DNA from: Sphingobacterium sp. UBA5670
GTDB taxonomy: Bacteria; Bacteroidota; Bacteroidia; Sphingobacteriales; Sphingobacteriaceae
Direction of reading: 5' to 3'
DNA length: 64,000 nucleotides
Assembly (NCBI RefSeq): GCF_002420705.1
Contig: NZ_DIIM01000021.1
Coordinates: forward strand, 69,013-133,012
The position numbers and the translations under genes were made by a program. The notes beneath the pieces are model-generated. The model was not told the DNA's origin and did not search any database. It was given only the letters and a program-made list of their open reading frames with translations. Each line of letters starts with the position of its first letter. Positions within the stretch are counted from its first letter, which is position 1. Below, in pieces: positions 63,553 to 64,000 of this stretch.

Positions 63553-64000
63553 ATGAGAAAACATTTGATTACCAGCATTTTGCTAAGCACAATTGGTACA
63601 TCAGTTACCTATGCGCAAAATGAAACAACCTCTGCTCTGAATGGAACCATCAGGGAGGGAAATTCGCCAATCAATGGAGCTACTATCGAAGCCATTCATT
63701 TACCTTCTGGGACAAAGTATGTCACTTCATCACGTATTGACGGCCGCTATAATCTTCCCAATTTGAGAATTGGTGGACCTTATCAAATCACAGTAACTTA
63801 TCTCGGGCATTCTCCAAACATGAAGCAGATCGAAAAACTCGCTTTGGGACAAAGCTCGACGCTCGACATTCAGATGCAGTCCAACGCACAGGTATTGGAT
63901 GAAGCTGTCGTTGTAGGAACAAGACAGGGAAAAGTCTTCAATTCCGGCCGAACAGGTGCTGCACAAAACATTTCCCGAACAGCAATTCAAAATCTACCTA
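63553..64000 (+). CDS. TonB-dependent receptor, N-terminal part (cut by window end)
   Basis: The first 149 codons are present. A signal peptide (MRKHLITSILLSTIGTSVTYAQ without its end) is followed by a carboxypeptidase-regulatory-like beta-sandwich (LNGTIREGNSPINGATIEAI, DGRYNLPNLRIGGPYQITVTY). The plug region then begins (LDEAVVVGTRQGKVFNSGRTGAAQNISRTAI in part). This is the Oar-like TonB-dependent receptor layout, usually about 1000 residues. The frame is open at the end. The ligand is unknown. It is separated from the 84-residue gene by 166 bp without recognised promoter. Confidence 0.85.
   Translation, partial: MRKHLITSILLSTIGTSVTYAQNETTSALNGTIREGNSPINGATIEAIHLPSGTKYVTSSRIDGRYNLPNLRIGGPYQITVTYLGHSPNMKQIEKLALGQSSTLDIQMQSNAQVLDEAVVVGTRQGKVFNSGRTGAAQNISRTAIQNLP

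Noticed and set aside
1..64000. tRNA, rRNA, CRISPR arrays, insertion sequences and prophage
   Set aside because: No cloverleaf with CCA end, rRNA core, spaced direct repeats, transposase or phage genes were seen on either strand.

Overview
The window comes from a Bacteroidota genome, most likely Sphingobacterium or a close relative in Sphingobacteriaceae. The evidence is the AT-rich sequence, promoters of the TTTG-N19-TAnnTTTG type, weak or absent Shine-Dalgarno sites, TonB-dependent receptors with carboxypeptidase-like N-terminal domains, a GH92 mannosidase, DUF1501/DUF1553 genes and a Bacteroidota-style kdp operon with a split KdpD. No rRNA, tRNA, CRISPR array, prophage or transposase was seen. 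All family assignments come from motif recognition in the translated sequence, not from a database search.

Layout. 0-5 kb: a TonB-type outer membrane receptor and a FUSC-type membrane protein. 5-9 kb: a methionine operon (metY-metX-hom) whose leader holds a promoter, a SAM riboswitch, a 44-codon leader peptide ending in alternating Met codons, and a terminator-like hairpin whose 5' arm lies on those codons. 9-18.5 kb: a mannose/mannoside locus with GH92, two paralogous putative (alpha/alpha)6 glycosidases, a GntR repressor, a sugar MFS transporter and a class I mannose-6-phosphate isomerase. A shared ATGTATrTACA motif sits just after the -7 box of two of its promoters. 18.6-25.5 kb: a minus-strand operon of planctomycete type (DUF1553 cytochrome, DUF1501, TIM-barrel isomerase, DUF2231/cytochrome c/LRR protein).

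26-50 kb: mostly single genes. They include a nitroreductase, methionine aminopeptidase, esterases, photolyase, alcohol dehydrogenase, TetR and AraC regulators, a PRISE-like reductase, a DapB-like protein, an acyltransferase, a transglutaminase, several lipoproteins, a frameshifted membrane-protein pseudogene, an ArsC-like protein and an aldo/keto reductase. 50-60 kb: a minus-strand potassium operon, in order two minicistrons, a small conserved protein, kdpF, kdpA, kdpB, kdpC, an outer-membrane barrel, the KdpD N-terminal domain and a separate histidine kinase. No kdpE is present. 60-64 kb: a DUF1080 lipoprotein, a guanidinium-type SMR exporter, a Crp/Fnr regulator, a DUF4269 protein and the start of another TonB-dependent receptor, cut by the window end.

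The strongest candidates for something new are the tandem SAM riboswitch plus Met-codon leader-peptide attenuator in front of metY, and the start-codon tandem repeat that links two tiny membrane-protein genes at the head of the kdp operon.
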